Shown here: piece by piece, positions 33,280 to 35,762 of the stretch
How the letters are laid out: each line of letters begins with the position of its first letter
How positions within the stretch are numbered: the first letter of the stretch is position 1
NCBI GenBank assembly: GCA_034429475.1
Contig: DAOUGD010000344.1
Span: 1-35,762 of the forward strand
Source of the DNA: JAKQHY01 sp034429475
Lineage (GTDB): Bacteria; Chloroflexota; Anaerolineae; B4-G1; SLSP01
DNA: 35,762 bases
Reading direction: 5' to 3'
The notes under the pieces: model-generated
What the model was told of the DNA's origin: nothing
Seen by the model: only the letters and a program-made list of their open reading frames with translations
Database searches by the model: none
Position numbers and translations under genes: made by a program

Positions 33280-34977
33280 ATGGACGACACCAACATCAAA
33301 AACGAAGAACGGCCGGCGCTGGATTTTATTCGCGCGGCAGTAGAAGAGGATTTGCGCACCGGGCGGTTTGGCGGGCGCGTGCAGACGCGCTTCCCGCCGG
33401 AGCCGAACGGCTACCTGCACATCGGGCACGCCAAAGCGATGGCGATTGACTTCGGCGTGGCGAAGGACTACGGCGGCAAATGCAACCTGCGCTTCGACGA
33501 CACCAACCCGGTCAAAGAGGAAACGGAATACGTCGAAGGCATCATCCACGACATCCGCTGGCTCGGCCACGATTTTGGCGACACCATTTATTACGCTTCG
33601 AGCTATTTCCAGCAAATGTACGACTGGGCCGAAGACTTGATCAAGAAAGGCGCGGCCTACGTGGACGACCTGAGCGCGGAAGAAATTCGCGTCCATCGCG
33701 GCACGCTCACCGAGCCGGGCAAGGACAGCCCCTACCGCAATCGCTCGGTGGAAGAAAACCTCGATTTGTTTCGCCGGATGCGCGCCGGCGAATTCCCCGA
33801 CGGCGCGAAGGTGCTGCGCGCCAAGATTGATATGGCCTCGCCGAATATGAACATGCGCGACCCAGTGATGTACCGCATCCTGCACGCGGAACACCACCAG
33901 ACCGGCGACGCCTGGTGCATCTACCCGATGTACGACTGGGCGCACGGGCTGGAAGACTCGATTGAGGGCGTCACCCACTCGCTGTGCTCGCTGGAATATC
34001 AGGATCACCGCCCGCTCTACGACTGGTTTCTGGATCAACTGGGCATTTATCATCCACAGCAGCTCGAATTTGCGCGCCTGGAGATGACTTACACGATGAT
34101 GAGCAAGCGCAAACTGCTCCAACTGGTCAACGAGGGCGTCGTGCGCGATTGGGACGATCCCCGGATGCCGACCATCGCCGGGCTGCGGCGGCGCGGCTAC
34201 ACGGCGGAAATCATCGCCGACTTCTGCGCCCGCATCGGCGTGGCGAAGGCGAACAGCGTGGTGGACATCGCCATGCTCGAAGCCTGCATCCGCGACGACC
34301 TTAACGCGCGCGCGCCCCGCGCCATCGCCGTACTGCGCCCGCTCAAAGTCATTGTGGACAACTACCCGGCGGAACAGGTGGAGTATTTTGAAGTTCCGAA
34401 TCACCCGCAGAACCCGGCGATGGGGACGCGCGCGGTCGCCTTCTCCCGCGAACTGTACATCGAGCAGGAGGACTTCATGGAAGTCCCCGCGCCCAAATAC
34501 TTCCGCCTCGCGCCGGGCCGCGAAGTCCGGCTGATGGGCGCGTACTACGTCACCTGCGTGGACGTGGTCAAGGACGCTGCCGGCGTCATCGTTGAATTGC
34601 ACTGCACCTACGATCCCGCCTCGCGCGGCGGCGCCACGCCCGATGGGCGCAAAGTCAAGGGGACGATCCACTGGCTCTCGGCGGCGCACGCCACCGACGC
34701 CGAAGTGCGCCTGTACGACTACCTCTTCACCAAGCCCGACCCTGAAGACGTACCGGCAGGTCAGGACTGGACGGCCAACATCAACCACAAGTCGCTGGAA
34801 GTGCTGACCGGCTGCAAAGTAGAGCCGCTGCTCAACGCGGCGACCGTTGGTGAACGCTTCCAATTTATGCGGCAGGGCTACTTCTGCAAAGACCTGGATT
34901 CGACGCCGGAACACCCGGTGTTCAACCTGACCGTGTCGCTGCGCGATAGCTGGGCGAAGGTGCAGGAGAAGGGATAG
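33280..34977 (+). CDS. glnS: Glutaminyl-tRNA synthetase
   Basis: The 565-residue class I enzyme charges tRNA-Gln with glutamine. HIGH is seen in PEPNGYLHIGHAK (47-50), the KMSKS region is TMMSKRKL (about 272-279), and LRFDDTNPVKEE is typical of GlnRS/GluRS. The rest fits GlnRS and not GluRS: YDWAHGLEDSIEGVTHS, DHRPLYDW and the two C-terminal beta-barrels (about 335-560). Having GlnRS implies direct charging and not only the transamidation route. The start follows AAGGAG at 33267-33272. The stop TAG shares its last base with a heptamer repeat. Confidence 0.96.
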   Translation: MDDTNIKNEERPALDFIRAAVEEDLRTGRFGGRVQTRFPPEPNGYLHIGHAKAMAIDFGVAKDYGGKCNLRFDDTNPVKEETEYVEGIIHDIRWLGHDFGDTIYYASSYFQQMYDWAEDLIKKGAAYVDDLSAEEIRVHRGTLTEPGKDSPYRNRSVEENLDLFRRMRAGEFPDGAKVLRAKIDMASPNMNMRDPVMYRILHAEHHQTGDAWCIYPMYDWAHGLEDSIEGVTHSLCSLEYQDHRPLYDWFLDQLGIYHPQQLEFARLEMTYTMMSKRKLLQLVNEGVVRDWDDPRMPTIAGLRRRGYTAEIIADFCARIGVAKANSVVDIAMLEACIRDDLNARAPRAIAVLRPLKVIVDNYPAEQVEYFEVPNHPQNPAMGTRAVAFSRELYIEQEDFMEVPAPKYFRLAPGREVRLMGAYYVTCVDVVKDAAGVIVELHCTYDPASRGGATPDGRKVKGTIHWLSAAHATDAEVRLYDYLFTKPDPEDVPAGQDWTANINHKSLEVLTGCKVEPLLNAATVGERFQFMRQGYFCKDLDSTPEHPVFNLTVSLRDSWAKVQEKG

Positions 34978-34997
34978 CGTATTGCGTGTTCCGTATT
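34977..34997. repeat. Heptamer repeat after glnS
   Basis: GCGTATT, GCGTGTT and CCGTATT follow directly from the glnS stop, with a fourth decayed unit CCGTCGC. If the next gene used an earlier TTG start at 34982, this array would be translated. Confidence 0.65.
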
Positions 34998-35026
34998 CCG
35001 TCGCGGGTGGTGACGGGTGCTCGTCT

Positions 35027-35563
35027 ATGCAGCGTTTCACAGTCATAGGAACGCCGGGCGCGGGGAAAACCACGTTAGCGCAGCAGCTCGCGGCAGCCTT
35101 GCAGTGCCCTTTCGTGGAGTTGGACGCGCTGTTCTGGGGACCCAACTGGACGCCGGAAACGCCGGAACGCTTCCGCGATAAGGTCGCGCAGGCGCTCGCC
35201 GGAGAGCGTTGGACGGTCGGCGGCAATTACAGCACGGCGCGCGACCTCATCTGGGGCCGCTCCGACACGGTGATCTGGCTGGATTATCCCCTGCCGCTGA
35301 CCCTCTGGCGGCTATACCGGCGGACGATGAAACGCATCCTCACCCGTGAAGAACTGTGGAGCGGCAACCGCGAAACCTGGAGGGGCGCGTTCTTTGACAA
35401 GGACTCGCTCTTCCTGTTTGCGATCAAAACCCACACCCAACGCCGTCGCAACTTCCCGCGCGAACTCGCGCAGCCGGAGTACGCGCATTTGCAGACTTTG
35501 CGGTTTCGGTGGCCGTCGGAGACGCAACAATGGTTACGCCAGTTCTTACCGTCAGAAAAGTAA
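35027..35563 (+). CDS. P-loop kinase, adenylate-kinase/FlaR-like
   Basis: The 178-residue protein begins with a P-loop GTPGAGKTT (8-16), followed by VELDALFWGPNW, an acceptor-side motif of the group called topology modulation protein FlaR or adenylate-kinase-like. VGGNYS, VIWLDYPL and a basic RLYRRTMKR lid-like segment follow. It probably phosphorylates a small molecule; the substrate is not known. The ATG at 35027 starts exactly at the conserved N-terminus. The ribosome site there is weak, and an in-frame TTG 15 codons earlier is possible. It follows glnS by 49 bp. Confidence 0.8.
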   Translation: MQRFTVIGTPGAGKTTLAQQLAAALQCPFVELDALFWGPNWTPETPERFRDKVAQALAGERWTVGGNYSTARDLIWGRSDTVIWLDYPLPLTLWRLYRRTMKRILTREELWSGNRETWRGAFFDKDSLFLFAIKTHTQRRRNFPRELAQPEYAHLQTLRFRWPSETQQWLRQFLPSEK

Positions 35564-35736
35564 GTTCTCTGCTGGGGATGGTGATCCAAAATGCGCCAGA
35601 AAACTATTGAGAAAAATTTGACCAAAGCCTTACTCGACTTTGGCAGTACGTTAACACGCGAATACTCCTAACACAGGGCGTTTGACCGCAAACGGCGGTA
35701 CAATAGAAAGAAAGGTCAGCCAATAGGAGGTATGCG

Positions 35737-35762
35737 ATGATACCTTTGGTAGCATTTCCTGA
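35737..35762 (+). CDS. Start of a further gene, cut by the window edge
   Basis: An AGGAGG site (35725-35730) is followed six bases later by ATG at 35737, reading MIPLVAFP before the window ends. An earlier ATG at 35732 stops after two codons. Too little is visible for identification. The preceding 35564-35736 holds no supported gene. Confidence 0.55.

Noticed and set aside
33244..35226. Very long open frame (660 codons) antisense to glnS
   Set aside because: It mirrors the codon pattern of glnS and has no recognisable domain; GC-rich third positions in glnS keep the opposite strand open.
35682..35704. Promoter TTGACC to TACAAT near the right edge
   Set aside because: The spacer is 11 nt, too short for a sigma-70 promoter; the stretch contains a small ACCGC/GCGGT inverted repeat instead.

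Overview
The window looks like a chromosomal segment of a GC-rich bacterium, most probably a member of the Chloroflexota (Anaerolineae-like). That is an inference. It rests on a secreted beta-propeller protein ending in the YLPVVLK-type tail common in this phylum, a DnaB/DnaD/DnaC-type replication cluster next to recA, a DUF4349 lipoprotein, mixed glycan catabolism, and many short tandem and inverted repeats between genes. There is no rRNA, no CRISPR array and no intact insertion sequence. One tRNA (Glu, anticodon CTC) is present.

Left part (1-7.7 kb). A partial NACHT-family STAND ATPase runs off the left edge. Upstream of it, on the same strand, are an intracellular GH10 xylanase and xylose isomerase, then tRNA-Glu with a consensus promoter and terminator. 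On the plus strand is malQ (4-alpha-glucanotransferase). A perfect hairpin separates malQ from convergent recA, whose -10 element overlaps a LexA-like palindrome.

Replication cluster (7.7-12.9 kb, minus strand). The order of transcription is a bifunctional-nuclease-family protein, dnaB carrying a 428-residue intein with LAGLIDADG motifs, a DnaD-like protein, and a DnaC-like helicase loader with two complete AAA+ domains in tandem. Junctions are 2 nt apart or overlapping, so this is a replication-initiation operon.

Central part (13-20.8 kb, plus strand). xseB and a zinc-ribbon protein are followed by a tightly overlapped set (membrane sensor histidine kinase, DUF192 protein, LysM/M23 cell-wall hydrolase, biotin-protein ligase), then a metallophosphoesterase and a DUF4349 lipoprotein.

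Accessory part (20.8-29.1 kb). It begins with a MITE-like inverted repeat abutting a remnant of a serine recombinase. A secreted EF-hand protein and a two-helix membrane protein follow, each preceded by a copy of the same 53-bp promoter block. Next come a possible 48-residue ORF, HsdR, and an HsdM-HsdS fusion with two target-recognition domains. A 63-bp palindromic element is inserted in frame in the methylase half, and other tandem repeats sit in the M-S linker and at the stop codon. A truncated four-helix-bundle gene and a DUF3795 gene close the region.

Right part (29.1-35.8 kb). It holds a GH13 alpha-glucosidase-type enzyme, the seven-bladed propeller protein, a GT2 glycosyltransferase, glnS, a P-loop kinase and the first codons of a further gene. 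Heptanucleotide repeats occur at several gene ends.

The most unusual content is the tandem-ATPase helicase loader, the family of 7-mer and 9-mer repeats that enter coding sequence, the twin 53-bp promoter block, and the membrane protein/sORF/HsdR/HsdMS cluster.
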